Origin: Enchytraeus crypticus
Lineage: Eukaryota > Annelida > Clitellata > Enchytraeida > Enchytraeidae
Assembly: GCA_905160935.1 (NCBI GenBank)
Contig: CAJHZI010000410.1
Location: forward strand, 814,501-878,500
Direction of reading: 5' to 3'
Length of the DNA stretch: 64,000 nucleotides
Both the position numbers and the translations under genes were made by a program. How positions within the stretch are numbered: the first letter of the stretch is position 1; each line of letters starts with the position of its first letter. Below the pieces are notes generated by a model. That model saw only the letters and a list, made by a program, of their open reading frames with translations, made no database searches and was not told the DNA's origin. Below are positions 1 through 11,968 of the stretch, piece by piece.

Positions 1-245
1 TTGACCTAATTTTGTGCTCATCGGTTTGGCTTTGGCTCGAGATCGATGTTGTCATTGACGAATTCATTTAGTATGACTAATTAACTGAAGTTTGGATTTG
101 CACCGTTTTTGACCTAATTTTGTGCTCATCGGTTTGGCTTTGGCTCAAGATCGAGTGCTCGATGTTGTCATTGACAATAAACTTCATTTTTTGCACATAG
201 ACTGGCCTTTGATTCAAGATCGAGTGCTCTATGTTGTCATCGACT
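1..245 (+). repeat. Three tandem copies of LINE-B-type 3' end
   Basis: The segment GCTCATCGGTTTGGCTTTGG and the following GATGTTGTCATTGAC recur near 1-60, 110-172 and 195-245. The same sequence forms the 3' UTR of LINE-B at about 10190-10260 and of a fragment near 62070-62225. Only the tail is present, so this is a 5'-truncated copy with a repeated 3' UTR. Confidence 0.6.
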
Positions 246-384
246 ATGTGTGATATAGATACTGCTAGTGAGCTATTTATAGTAACAAAGATTTGTTTGT
301 TTTTTTATTTTTTTGTTTTTTGGATTTTTTGTTTCAAAAAAAAATTTTTTATGGCAGTTGCGAGCCACCGTAGATAAGCACATA

Positions 385-500
385 AATTGAATTGAATTGA
401 ATCATATTTATTTCACTTTAGGTTGCATCATACGCAAGTAATATATGAGATAAAGTGAACAAGGACGCAAAGGCCACAATAGCACTGACATGATCCTGTC
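385..500 (-). mobile_element. 3' end of a CR1-like LINE (LINE-D), truncated
   Basis: The (TTGAA)n-like tail and following sequence (ATATTTATTTCACTTTAGG ... GACGCAAAGGCCACAA) match the start of the LINE-D copy at 35690-35790. No coding part remains. Confidence 0.5.
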
Positions 501-1330
501 GAATCACTTCCCAATCAATTTGCCTTGCACTTTGTAGCGAAATTGGACTTTCCTTTGATACGCTTGTTGTATTAAGCTCGAACCAGTATAAATTAGTACG
601 CTTCCGTAAACCAGTTAGCACTAATATTAAACATAGCACCAGTCTAAGGATTTTTCCAAAGTATAAAAATAGACATAAATATCAATATTAGAGATATAGT
701 TGAGCTAGTAATTAAAGGAAAACCCTAATTCGTTAGCGATTCTTGTAAAATTAGATAGCATTGGTTGGAAATACTATAACATACGTAGTTGGCTTACATT
801 AAAGTAGAAAGGCATTATATTAAATGTGAGGAAATGTCAGTTAAGCGCTATAGGGGGTTATAGACGGTTTTATCGAGATTTGTGCATATTTCGATAAGGT
901 TTGCAGAATTGTTAAGAAATAAAGATGATTCGTGGCGGTAATTGAAGCGAGAGAGCGACGTTATCACTGTGGTATATTTTAGCGCTAGATCATATAATAG
1001 GTTTAATTAGGAAAGAGCACAAACTAGGTGGTGGTATAAGAAAATACCAAGGATGGCAACATAGTTTAAAAATAACGTAATTTAGGCCACACCTTCAACC
1101 AATAGAATAGGGAGATACAAATCGAGGGTTTAGTAAGGCGTTACGTGATTGGCCTTGTAGTAATCCCATGTTAAAAGTTAGTATAAAAGGCCCTGTTTCT
1201 CCATGCAAAAGCGCTTGGGTTACTTCGTGGTAACGGTGGTCCAGACGCAGTTGATTGTGATTGGAGCCACTTATCACGAAGAAATAATGTTCAGCCGCAG
1301 TTGATGTGATTGAATATTATTAACTGACCA
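500..1330. other. No gene seen
   Basis: AT-rich sequence with only short chance frames. No splice-supported exon, RNA gene or recognised repeat was found. Confidence 0.5.
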
Positions 1331-1331
1331 C

Positions 1332-1445
1332 TTTAAAGCACAATTCGTTGTGTGGAGAAGTAGAGTAGCTACTATAAAGCTTTAAAACACAATTCGTTGT
1401 GTGGAGAAGTAGAGTAGTTGTTATAAAGCTTTAAAACAAGACTAA
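1332..1445 (+). repeat. 49-bp direct tandem repeat
   Basis: Two near-identical 49-bp units (CAATTCGTTGTGTGGAGAAG...), with a degenerate third unit continuing to about 1480. It lies within unclassified repetitive sequence that runs to about 2280. Confidence 0.75.
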
Positions 1446-1949
1446 GAGTGTAGAGAAGTGTTCGGCAGCCTTACGACTTTAAAACACAGTCGCATTGATT
1501 GTGCCGAGAAGTTGTAAAACGGAAAGGGTCCCATTGTGTAAAGACCTGTGTTTTAAAACAGGCAGTGTTACAGAAGGGGGTTGTGCTGGGGAACCCAGTG
1601 GATAGGACGCCCCAGCGCTAATAGTAGGGGTGATGTATTTTCGTGACGAGCGGCCAACTTCTGGACGGTGACTTGCTAGCAGTTGGCGATAGGAAGGTAG
1701 CGCCAATCTGAGCAATATACGGACACAAATTTCACAGCATTTAGCTGTGAAATTTGGCAGGGTGGGACATCAAAAGCACCCCTCATAGAGTGATATATAT
1801 ATATATATATATATCTAGTCATAGAGATTTATATATGTAGTTCTAGCGGGCGTATAATTTAGAGCGCGGCGTACTTTTCAAATTAAGCGTTAGAATAGGG
1901 AGAAAGAAGTACATAATTGCCCCATAGGCGGGTTTTGGTCCCCATATGG

Positions 1950-2045
1950 GATGACTAAGGATTCCAAGAGTTGCAGGCGAGTTTTGTCTCGCAATTGTTT
2001 TAATTAAGATTCCAAGTGTTGCAGGCGGGTTTTGTCTCGCTATTA
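1950..2045 (+). repeat. Tandem duplication, about 60-bp period
   Basis: GATTCCAAGNGTTGCAGGCG followed by GGTTTTGTCTCGC-type sequence occurs twice with a few mismatches. Confidence 0.6.
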
Positions 2046-2300
2046 AGGTGAACAGAAACACATTAAATACAAAATAGGTTTAGATAGGAAACAAATAGGG
2101 AAGAATACTATCACTTACTTATTATTAGCTTTTACAAGTGTGGTCTCAGACCACGCTCCACACTCATTAACAGTAAGGTTAGGTTAGACTTGTATTTTTC
2201 GCTTGACAAATTCCAATCACCATATTCAATTTCCAATCATTACTAATCAATTAATCAAATAAATTCTACGCATTTACACTTTACAACAAACTAAGGGGAG

Positions 2301-2567
2301 ATGGCCGAACAAAACACTGATAGTAGGCCAGTGTCCCAAACCTCCTCGATGTCGAACGCGGGACTTTCCCCCGATTCGGGCCGTGATGACCTGGCACGAG
2401 ACCTGAATTCCCACGAACTCACCAATAGGGCAGAGGCCATAGCCCTGACACAGGCGGGAGACAAAAACATTCCCACCCTTAGTCGTGACGATCTCGGCGC
2501 AGTAGTAGAAAGCGGACATTCACAATTGGCCGAGTTCCTAAGCCTTTCAATAACAAGGAACACATAA
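2301..2567 (+). other. Short open frame, 88 codons, repeat context
   Basis: A polar, acidic frame (RDDLARDLNSHELTN, SRDDLGAVVESG) lying just before the LINE-B reverse-transcriptase segment. It is preceded by a perfect 15-nt palindrome at 2140-2154 and other repeats. It could be the 5' ORF of a retroelement; no zinc knuckle or other diagnostic motif is visible. Confidence 0.25.
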
Positions 2568-2991
2568 GCCACCGACCCAAATATCCAAAGGCCATACTAC
2601 CACAGCGCGCCGGAGGTCCCCATTAGCTCAGTGGGTGGATGGGGAGGCCCTAACCAACAAAAACATTTCATGTTGGAGGGAGCTGAGCAATACCGGCGTC
2701 CAAGACCAAGCTACGACCCCAAAGATATGGGAAGTGGGCACGTACAAGCCGAGCGTTTCGCGACACACTTCTCCGACAAAATCAATAAACTCAGGTCCTC
2801 TATCACTCATGCAGCCACCTCAACACCTCACTACATTCAACCCACCAAATCAATTCATGACCAGCTCCACAACTTTACCCCTGTCACCATCGACGAGATT
2901 ACGCAACAAGCCTTGGATTCACTCCCCAAGCATTATGATCTCGATCCTATTCTACTTCTAAAAAAGTAAAAGTAAACACGCATTATAGTGA

Positions 2992-4516
2992 TGTCTCGGA
3001 CGGCCTTACTGCCTGCTCGTCCTCGAGCGATTCTCTACATCTGTACTCGCTCTCCAGCCGGCAGTGTTTCGAGTCGGCAGCTTTTTCGTTGAATGTTTTA
3101 CTAAGAGTACCGCTTGTCAGGAGGAACCGAGGTGCTGCGTCTTCAAATGATACTTCTTTCCTCGTATCGTCCGTCTCGATAGGCCTTTCTTGTTCGTTAC
3201 CGACTGAGTAGGCCAAGGTCCAACCCCCCTTGCCTACTTCGTTATTGGGTTCTCGGGAACCCGGTGCACAGCGTCCGCGCTGGCCCGAGTCGGGAGTAGA
3301 AGCATACTCCACGTCTTCTACATATTTAGGCGACGACGGTTGAGTTTCTGCCATGCTCCCTTGGTAGATTCTATCCCGTGATATTTGTGGTTCTCGGGGC
3401 GAAGTGATATGGTGACCCGAACCGGGAGTGGAAGCGTCTGCAATCTTTCAGGCAACTACGATTTAGTTTTTTTTGCGCTGCTTCCTAGTCTTCAAACTTG
3501 TAGTAGTATATAATTATATGATTTGTTGTTTTAACTGCGACGAACTTTATTCTTCTTTTCCCTATTAAAACTTCCCTATATCCCTTTTTAGACTTATTCT
3601 TCCCTATCTCTTTTCCTTTATTGGTCTTTCCGTAGTTGATGAGAAATTCGTTGATAGTCAACTGGTAATTGGTAATCCTATTCTCGCCTGCAGAGACGAA
3701 CTCGACCCAGGCGCTTAGCAAATACCTGCAGAGACGAACTCGACCCGAGTATTGCCGTGGACTACCAGCCTCCCGCCTGCAGAGACACACTCGACCCAGG
3801 CGCTTAGCAAATACCCGCAGAGACGAACTCGACCCGAGTATTGCCGTGGACTACCAGCCTCCTCGCCTGCAGAGACACACTCGACCCAGGCGCTTAGAGA
3901 ATACCCGCAGAGACGGACTCGACCCGGGTATCGCCGTGGACTACCAGCCTCTTACCTGGGCCTACCCAGGGGGACACTGAACTCTCTTGCCTCCAAATTA
4001 GCCTTCACGGCTTGGATAACTAGTCAACCTGAGGGGCTACGAGCCTAGACTAACAAGCGAGCTTGAAAGCTTTCGGCTAGACGAAGACCAAATTTCTGTA
4101 TACTAATCGTACTTTTGCCTTGAGATTGGGATATTACATACTATCCTCCCTCAGTTCCCAGTACTTTCGCGTAGAAGGTTCTGGCCTCCCTGAGTTACTG
4201 CGCAGACGAACCACGCAGAACCCAATCTGACTTTCTATGTATCCACGGCCGCTTAATATACTACTCAAGCGATCGACTTCAGCCAACCACAGCACTTCTC
4301 GTGTAATCGATTTACGCGTTAGCTGCGTCACTTTGGAAATACCCAGCGTAATAGTCTAGCTATGCCTACTTACAACTTCGGCTTATATCATCTATTATAA
4401 ATCTTTGGAAATACCCTACGTCACTTAATATTTATAAATAACAGCTGTATAATATTTGTTGTCGATCTATAATATATATTTCTTTATAAAATTGCGAACA
4501 AGGCGTGTTCATTACA
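2992..4516. mobile_element. Solo LTR, 1525 bp
   Basis: Starts TGTCTCGGACGG and ends GTTCATTACA, so it has the TGT...ACA ends of an LTR. It is flanked by a perfect 5-bp target duplication AGTGA (2987-2991 and 4517-4521), and removing it restores the SINE found uninterrupted at 12910-13142. No gag-pol frame lies inside, so it is a solo LTR. The superfamily (Ty3/gypsy likely) cannot be told. Confidence 0.85.
3687..3955 (+). repeat. 89-bp tandem repeat within the LTR, three units
   Basis: Units start near 3687, 3775 and 3866. Each carries two GCAGAGAC-ACTCGACCC half-units followed by TGCCGTGGACTACCAGCCTC. G+C is high compared with the flanks. Tandem blocks in LTRs often lie in U3. Confidence 0.8.
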
Positions 4517-5644
4517 AGTGAATAATCAACTACGTTGATATCTATCACTTTTAAAGCCACATGTTTAATCCGTTAGGCAATTTAGACCATTTTCCGTATA
4601 ACCAGACCAGTGATTATCCGAGATTTTATTCTCAGGTCAGCGCGACCGGGATTCCAACCCACGAGGATTCAAATAACCTTAGGATTTGTTATTTAAAACT
4701 TCATGACGTTACCCCTACGCTATTTAGACATTCTCTCTTGAAGAAGTGCATGATGTGTATCCAGTCTCTCGCGCCCACAATTTCCCAGATTGTCAACCTT
4801 TCCTTGTCCACTGGCACATTTCCTCATTCATTCAAAAATGCCATCGTCACACCACTCTTGAAAAGCCCTCACAGGATAAAGAATGACTTTCCAACTACAG
4901 ACCAATATCTAAACTCTCATGCCTCTCCAAACTCACTGAGAGATATCATGCCTCTCCAAACTCACTGAGAGATTAGTCTTTCGTAGACTCTCCACTCATC
5001 TCGAATAAAACGACCTATTTAATGAACACCAATCGGCATACACTAAAACCGATCTACTGAAACTGTTCTTCTCTCAATCTGCAACACATTCACCAACGCC
5101 ATGAGCACTCAGCGTGTCACTGCAGGCTTTGCATGCTCGATCTATCTGCGGCCTTTGACACCATAGATCACCAAATCCTCCTAGAGCGTCTTTCGTCTTG
5201 GTTTGGTATCCATGGCAATAATGCTCTTGCATGGTTCACCTCATATCTTACCGATCGTACTCACAGCGTAATGTGCAATTAAGAGTATGCATCTCCACCT
5301 TCCAACTAGAGATGGGAATCGAACCGAAACCGAACCGAACCCCAAAATCTAGAATTTTGACCGAACCGAACCGAACTCGAACCCAGACTCTGGCCGAACC
5401 TAGACTTCGTCCAAACCGAACTGAACGAAACTTTTGTAGTTCCTTTCTTCTTCACCAGCCTGACATTAAATAAAGATAGTAAGAACAATACAAATATATA
5501 TTAGCTTTTGCTTTTATTTGTCTTACAGTATCTAACAGCATAAATTCAGATAAGGCTGGTTACGACACAAATTTTAAAATGGTAGCGGTACAAACGAATG
5601 GTAACGGGAAGCGAGATGGGTCTACAGAAGATAATGGATAGTCT

Positions 5645-8027
5645 TGTTGGGTTCTCCAATCCTCTCTCCGTTTTAGGAATTCGGAAATGTAGTCGTGGGT
5701 TCGATTTTTCCAACTCTTCATGCTTCGGCGGTATTAACCTAGAGGATGCAAGGAGGATCTCTTGCTCATATAGCCAGTTCGAGGCTAAATCAATTACACT
5801 GGAGCTGCTATGAACAGAACTCATGTTTATTCGTTCAATGTATGTTAATTTATAGTGTTTGTGTATTATTTGTGATTATTTCTTTAATTTTATCTAAATT
5901 AGAATATCGACACAAAAGCTAGTGATTTGTTATTTTAAACGATTTATAATTAACAAAGAACACGATAGCAATATAACGAGTTAAAACATTAAACATAAAG
6001 ATAGAATAGAATATTAAACGAATACTACGCAACAATTAATAAAATGCTAAACAAGCGATAAATATAAAGTCAATCTACTTCTAATCAGTTAGCTAAATGT
6101 CTGTATTTGCAATTAATATACGAGATAGAAGTTGGGAAACGAGTTATAGGCTTCAAGGTACTCCTCGCTTATATGAATTGATACTTTCCCTCTTTTCTTC
6201 TTTATCATGACTATTAACACGTGAAGTGTTATTTTACAGTCCTTTAGCTGAATCTGTGAAAAAGACGCTTAACTAGAATAGGCAACTAGTAAATTGCGCT
6301 TTTCATAGATTTTAGGACCTGCAATCGCCTGACTGAGATCTAGAAGGATACCGCTTATCTAAAGTAGACAACTAGAAAATCAGCGTTCTTCGTAGAATTT
6401 CAGTATTATTCTCTTGTCTTCTTTTCTTTCTTTCTTTTGACTGTTAACACAAGAGGTGCTATTTTACAGTTGTTTAGCTGAATCTAAGGCAAAGACGCTA
6501 CGAACTAGATTAGGCACTAGTAAATCGCGCTTTCCATAGAATTGAGGATTGTAGTCGTTTAGTTGAAATCTATGAAAGCAACACCTATCTAGATTAGGCA
6601 CTAGAAAATTAGTGTTCTTCGTAGAATTTCGCTATTTCCTGATTCTGTCTTCCTATTCAATTTTCTACCTTCAATCTTCAGTCTTCTATTTTCTGTCTTC
6701 AATTTTCTGTCTTCTGTCTTCACTGCCAACACAAAGTTTTGTAAATGCAGCTTTTCCCCTGAATTGACGAGAAAACGATTTATCTAGATTCAACTCTAGT
6801 AATCGGTGTTTCTGATACAATCAAGGATTTCTATAGTAGTCGGATATGAGATTTTATGTATTATGTGTCTAATCGACCTATAGAAGGTTTAGACGACGAT
6901 TTAACACAAATCTACAATCCTGTGAGGCACAATCGTTCCAATGTTGATTTCGTATTTTTCGTGCTAACTATCTCCGACCTATAGAAGGTGTATGGTAGAA
7001 CTATTTCACACGAATGCAGTCAGAAATTCAGAAGCTTGTATGAAATCTACTAGTTTATATGTTTATCGCAATAATTCATTGAGAATTATATTTAGACAAG
7101 TTCAGCTAGCAATTCCGTAGAAGCCAGAGTTCAGGAGTGAACTCAAATTCTATGGCCTGTCCTCTGGTAATATAGCATTGATCGAGGCCATGCTCAACAG
7201 CCAATCAGAATCAAGCTCTTCATAAGCATTTCTCTACCCAACTCCACGAGTGTTTGCTATGCATGTCTCTTACGCATATATTTTGTATTATTGCTTTATA
7301 TAATGTGCTAGTTTTTACTGAATGTCATATCAAATCTAGCTTAGAATCAGTTTTTAAATGAATACACCAATAATCAAAAATCATATCTCAATATATGAGG
7401 GTTAAACTTCTAATTACGTGTTAATTTACATTTCCTCATTACTTAATTTAATATTCTCGTTTCATAACCTTGCAACTCTAACGCAAAATAAATTCTAATG
7501 AACATACGCTGAAATGAATACAAATCTCAATGCAAAAAAGATCAATTTAAACATCTAAATACAAGCATGAGTGCAAATAAAATTAATTCCAAACATATGC
7601 GTGAGAAATAAAGTATGTAACACATTTAGTTGGGCTACATTACAGTGAAACGTCAAGTCATCTTTTATTCCCACCTTACTTTAAGATTAAATTACAAATA
7701 ATATATCAGTTTACAATATAGAATTTATTAAAATATCTCTCAATGCACAACTAGCGATTTGAAATAATACACATATTGTCCATGGTACAGTTCAGAGCAA
7801 TTTAAAGTAATTTTTAATAGTAAATATAACTCGAGATTACTTGTTAAGTGCTATAAATTGAAGCCACTACTTGTAATAGTGCAGCAAAAGATAAATATTC
7901 CCGCTCTCACAGAGCCAGCCAAGAATATTGAATAAAATTTTAATTTCTCAAATCACTTTAGATATATCACAAACTGAATTAAAAAATAGCACTATAATGG
8001 CTTCAAAGTACATAAACCAGATTTCTT
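5645..8027. mobile_element. 2.4-kb insertion of unknown class inside hAT copy 1
   Basis: It separates two halves of a LINE-C RT fragment that is continuous in copies 2 and 3. The junctions share the 7-bp duplication ATAGTCT (5638-5644 and 8028-8034). It starts TGTTGGGTTC and ends ...CAGATTTCTT, with no evident inverted ends and no long ORF. A B-box-like GTGGGTTCGATTT lies near 5694-5708. Confidence 0.65.
6180..6660 (+). repeat. Two diverged tandem units of about 240 bp
   Basis: Both units contain GTGCTATTTTACAGT-like sequence, TTTAGCTGAATCT, AAAGACGCT and TTCTTCGTAGAATTTC in the same order. A weaker third unit continues to about 6900. Confidence 0.65.
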
Positions 8028-9346
8028 ATAGTCTGAATGATACGGCATTGAAATATGGCATGAAGATTAACATGAAAGAGACACTAGCGATGAGAGTATT
8101 CCATAAAAATCTGAAAATGCTTCAAATCTCAATCTAGGTGGATTTGTTCTTGTTATAGTCAAATTATGAATTTTTTTCTAATTTTAGTGAGCTACCTTAA
8201 TATCATTACAGCCAGATTTACAAATAAAATATATTTGACATTCTATATGTCTTACGGCTATCTGGAGTAAATAATTTTGCACCATAGCAATGCAATAATT
8301 TCATAACTAGTTTCATAACTTTATAATTGATCTGAGAGTTTCAAATTTGAAACCCTAAGGCAAATTATGAAGCTTATTAATTACCGGTCAGTTGTTGGCA
8401 AACGGTGTATATTATGACCATTTTTCTATGGAAGTACACATGTTTAGTAGCCTACATCATCTTTTTTGACATTTTTCATTTTTTTGTCACTAAATTGCAT
8501 TTTGTATCTGAAATATTGCATCAAATTTTAGCCGAGACATTTCCACTTAATTATAAACGTATCTAATATATAGGCCTACAGTGACAATAGAAATTTAAAA
8601 ATTGATGAAGCATTCTATTTGCTCGTTATAATCAAGGAAAATATTTCAGATACAATAGTAAAGCTAATTATCTATATTATGAACATTTGTTGGTCAACTA
8701 ACAATATTTTAAGAAATGTACAGGAATAGATAACCACTTCTCTCCTTTTTTCATTGTCATAATTTTACTCAGGTGAAATAATGTGGCAGCTATTATGACT
8801 TAATGAATTTTTAAGCATATTTACCATAAACCATTTTAAACATGTTTGTCATAGCCTTGATTATTTTAAGTGAAGTAAACAATTGCAACATTATCCAAAC
8901 CAAACCATTTCGAACTCGAATCGAACTGTTGCGAGTTGGAAAGCAAGCCGAACCCGAACCGAACCCGAACCCTTGTTAGAACCGAACCCGAACCGAACCG
9001 AACTTTCATTTTCAAGAACCGAACCGAACTCTCAAATTGTCAACTGCTAACCGAACCCGAACCGAACTTTCATTTTCAACGAACCGAATCGAACCCGAAC
9101 TCTGGAAATTCATAAAATCCCATCTCTACTTCCCACCTCAAGTATGGTGTGCCTCAGGGCTCCGTTCTTGTTCCAATCCTGTTCAACCTCTACACTACAC
9201 CTTTAATTAAGCTCATTGATTTCCTCTCATTCATTTGACCACCAACTTTTTGCTGACGACACTCAGCTATACACACGCTTCACCCCCACTCCTATCCTGA
9301 TGCCAAAGCACGTCTACAGCAATCCTTCCAGTCGATTGCTTCATGG

Positions 9347-10150
9347 ATGTCTGCCAATTTCTTAGCGCTCAATCCATCCAAGACTGAGTTTGTGCAATTT
9401 GGGACACCTCAACAGCTGTCAAAACTGAGTGAGGCTTCCCCCTCTCTCTCTCTTGACCTGGTCATCACACCTGTTTCTTCTGTCAAGAGCCTCGGTGTCA
9501 TCCTCGACCAGCATCTCACATTCCACGAGCACATCACCAAAACTTCACAGGCTTGCTTCTTCCATATCAGAGATCTGCGTCGAATACGACCATATCTTAC
9601 AGTTGAGATCGCTTCTACCACCAGTGCGGCTCTCGTGCAATCCAAACTGGACTACGTAACTCCTAGTTTCTGAATCTCCCAAGCTGTGAGATTGACAGAT
9701 TGCAGTTCATCCAGGATTCCATTGCACTCCAATGTGACTCCTCTCCTGAAGTCTCTTCACTGGCTTAAAGTCAGAGAACGCATTGTTTACAAGGCAGCTT
9801 CTCTGACATACAAGTCTATTATTACCCTGGGCAAAGGTTACATGTCCCACTTAATGCAAGTGAGACAGCCTTCCTCCATCCAGTCATTCACTAGGTCCTC
9901 TAAGCTAAGCACTTTAGAGCGACCTAGCATCCCTTCTTGCAGTAAGCTCTCCAAGCGCTCCTTCCAGCACACTGCTCCTCAGATCTGTAATTCTCTTCCT
10001 TTCACTTTACGCATCCCCTCATCCTCTGCTGATTATCCTTTCCTCTCATATGAACAGTTTCATAGACGGTTGAAGGCTTTTCTTTTTGACCACTCATATC
10101 CAACCTTTGCACATGAACTGAGACCAACACGTAACCCTCCATTCCACTAG
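9347..10150 (+). pseudogene. C-terminal reverse transcriptase of LINE-B
   Basis: Two frames (9347-9673 and 9686-10150) with one break encode the thumb and C-terminal part of a CR1/L2-like RT: NFLALNPSKTEFVQFGTP, SLGVILDQHLTFHEHI, LDYV, then LLKSLHWLKVRERIVYKAA and QICNSLPFTLR. LINE-A has closely parallel sequence. Confidence 0.85.
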
Positions 10151-10764
10151 TACCCTTCCTCGGACCGAACTCCCGGATTTTGGATCGCACCGTTTTTGGA
10201 CCCCGCACTCTGCTCATCGGATTTGATTAGGTACCACAGTGCTCAATGTTGTCATTGACGACAGTAGCACTATAATTTTGTTGTTGTTGTTGTTGTTGTC
10301 GTTGACATGCGCCCTAAACGAACATATCCAAACCATGTAGACCTTACATAAAAGGTGTTTACTTTGAAAAATTGCACTTTGTATTTTTTCTTTCGCTAGG
10401 AGGCGCCACCGTAAAATCATAAACTTAATTGTTTTGTGGCTGGCAACTTCAACGTAATTTACCGTAAAAATGTAATATATCCTCTCTAGATAATAAATAT
10501 AGACATATACTAAATGTAAATTAAGACATGTTTATCATCATTTGATAAGCAATGGAAAGATAATTTTTTGTAAATTTTAAAACACCATTCTGCTTATAAA
10601 TGACGAAAAACATAATAAATATATGGGTATATATAGAATATTGCCAGCCGGAAATATAAGCACAGTCCCCTTCCCGCTCCCCCACTAGGCTTTGTTTATA
10701 ATGTGAACAGAGTTACCGCTAATTATTATAAAATGTCTATAAAGTAGGCAAAAGCTTACAGCAA

Positions 10765-11110
10765 ATCAAGACATTCGATCAATCCAACATATATCTACAC
10801 GTAGGCTACATACTTAACAATACCTTAATACATTAAAAATCTATTTACGATAATAATTAAAAACACTAAAATATACACACGCTTAAATGTCTACATATCT
10901 TGTTTTCTTGGTAGGCTATAACTAATCAGTAATGAAAATAGAAAGCATGAGCATGTATTACAGTGCCTAACGATAATTCTAGAAATATATAATATAATAA
11001 TATTGGGTCTGGATTTAAAAATTAAGAACTTATTGAAGTCAATACCTAGAAGTCGGCTTTTAAAAGATTTAACGTTATTAGCTAAAACAACACTCACTAT
11101 CTGGTAAGAA
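10765..11110 (-). mobile_element. CR1-like LINE-D fragment (RT C-terminus and 3' UTR)
   Basis: The frame with VLANNVKSFKSRLLGIDFNK matches VLANNVKSFKRQLKDFDFNK of the longer copy at 36081-36570. The downstream UTR also matches. Confidence 0.75.
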
Positions 11111-11169
11111 ATTCCATGGTTCGCATACCCTGGAAGAATTTATATGCTTATAGTAGCCAGAATATAAAT

Positions 11170-11560
11170 GTTAGACTGCATATTGACTAAACCATTGAAT
11201 AAAGAAAACTATAGAATAATGAAAAACCATTTTAAAGATCTTTGGACTAAACCTAGCCATAGAGCTGTAGCATCCTTTAACTTTTAATGACTGTTTATTC
11301 ATTATCGGAATAACTCATTTAAGCAAATCTAAGTTAAAAATAAACTCTCCATTATCCTGTTAACTTAATCTCTGTGGCGGTAGCTTGACAGTGACGAGTC
11401 GCCTTGAAGAGAAGCCTTGTGCTTCTGAAACTAATAACTAAAAAGAGTTACTACACTCAACGGTTAAAACCTAGGTTTTACAAAACTTGAGCTGGTAACG
11501 AAAATTCTTATTATTGCTATATATATATATATATAGGTCATATGAAATTAGGTCTAGGTC
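11170..11560. other. No gene seen
   Basis: AT-rich, with a (TA)n run near 11517-11536. Nothing else supported. Confidence 0.4.
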
Positions 11561-11686
11561 GCGCGCGGCTATTTAAAGAGCTGTTTGGGTTGTTTTGGTT
11601 CTCTTTTATGTTTGCTTCTCGTCGTGTGAAGTGGTGAAATGTTTTCGGACACGTAGCCAACAAGATTAACCCTAACTTCGAACGTT

Positions 11687-11968
11687 GTGGCCTCCCTCTC
11701 CAATGTTTTTAAATGTTCAGTTTCATTGGAAGGTCGAGATGTATTATTTGCTGAAAAAACTGAACAGCTCATTCGTCGGGAAGCAAACTTGAAGAGCCCA
11801 AACCTTTATATTGTCCTCCTCATGTTGTTTTATGGCAGTCAAGCCGGAGATTTGAGCCGGTCGATACGCGTAAGTTCCGTTGGTCGCCGGAACATCTCCG
11901 AATTGGCTGCCGACGTAGCAACATATTGGACGATATTCAGAGAATTTTTCGCCGCTGAAGTTTTTTAG
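11687..11968 (+). other. Short open frame of unknown origin
   Basis: A 93-codon frame in a mildly G+C-richer patch (about 11560-11970). The peptide (for example EKTEQLIRREANL, SVGRRNISELAADV) is not low-complexity. There is no clear splice site, homology or repeat family I can name. It could be a fragment of a transposase or of a host gene; chance is also possible. Confidence 0.2.

Larger units (their letters stand above)
2962..4733 (-). mobile_element. tRNA-derived SINE copy A, split by a solo LTR
   Basis: SINE parts lie at about 2962-2991 and 4522-4733. Together they match the uninterrupted copy at 12910-13142. The segment with GACCGGGATTCCAACCC is the reverse complement of a degraded Pol III B box, so the SINE is on the minus strand. 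It sits inside LINE-B piece 1/2, with a poor 17-bp duplication (ATTCT...AAG) at the borders. Confidence 0.75.
5307..9128 (-). mobile_element. hAT-like non-autonomous element, GTTCGG family copy 1 (interrupted)
   Basis: Ends are TAGAGATGGGA and TCCCATCTCTA (perfect 11-bp inverted repeats). Flanks are an 8-bp target duplication with one mismatch (CTTCCAAC at 5299-5306, CTTCCCAC at 9129-9136). Both subterminal regions are arrays of the CCGAAC/GTTCGG hexamer. Orientation is opposite to copies 2 and 3. No transposase is present. It carries a LINE-C RT fragment and a 2.4-kb insertion. Confidence 0.88.
2740..10305 (+). mobile_element. CR1/L2-like LINE (LINE-B), interrupted by nested insertions
   Basis: Pieces at about 2740-2960, 4735-5306 and 9129-10305 are collinear parts of one non-LTR element. 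Piece 1 has the pre-RT motif FSDKINKLRSS and YDLDPILLLKK. Piece 2 has NLSLSTGTFPHSFKNAIVTP and, in another frame, [16 protein letters not shown]. Piece 3 has YGVPQGS, ADDTQLY, NFLALNPSKTE and the C-terminal RT tail to 10150. The 3' UTR ends in (TTG)n near 10279-10300. Frameshifts and stops make it inactive. Confidence 0.85.

Noticed and set aside
2140..2154. Perfect 15-nt palindrome GTGGTCTCAGACCAC as a terminator or operator
   Set aside because: There is no context for either in a metazoan genome; noted only as part of an unclassified repeat.
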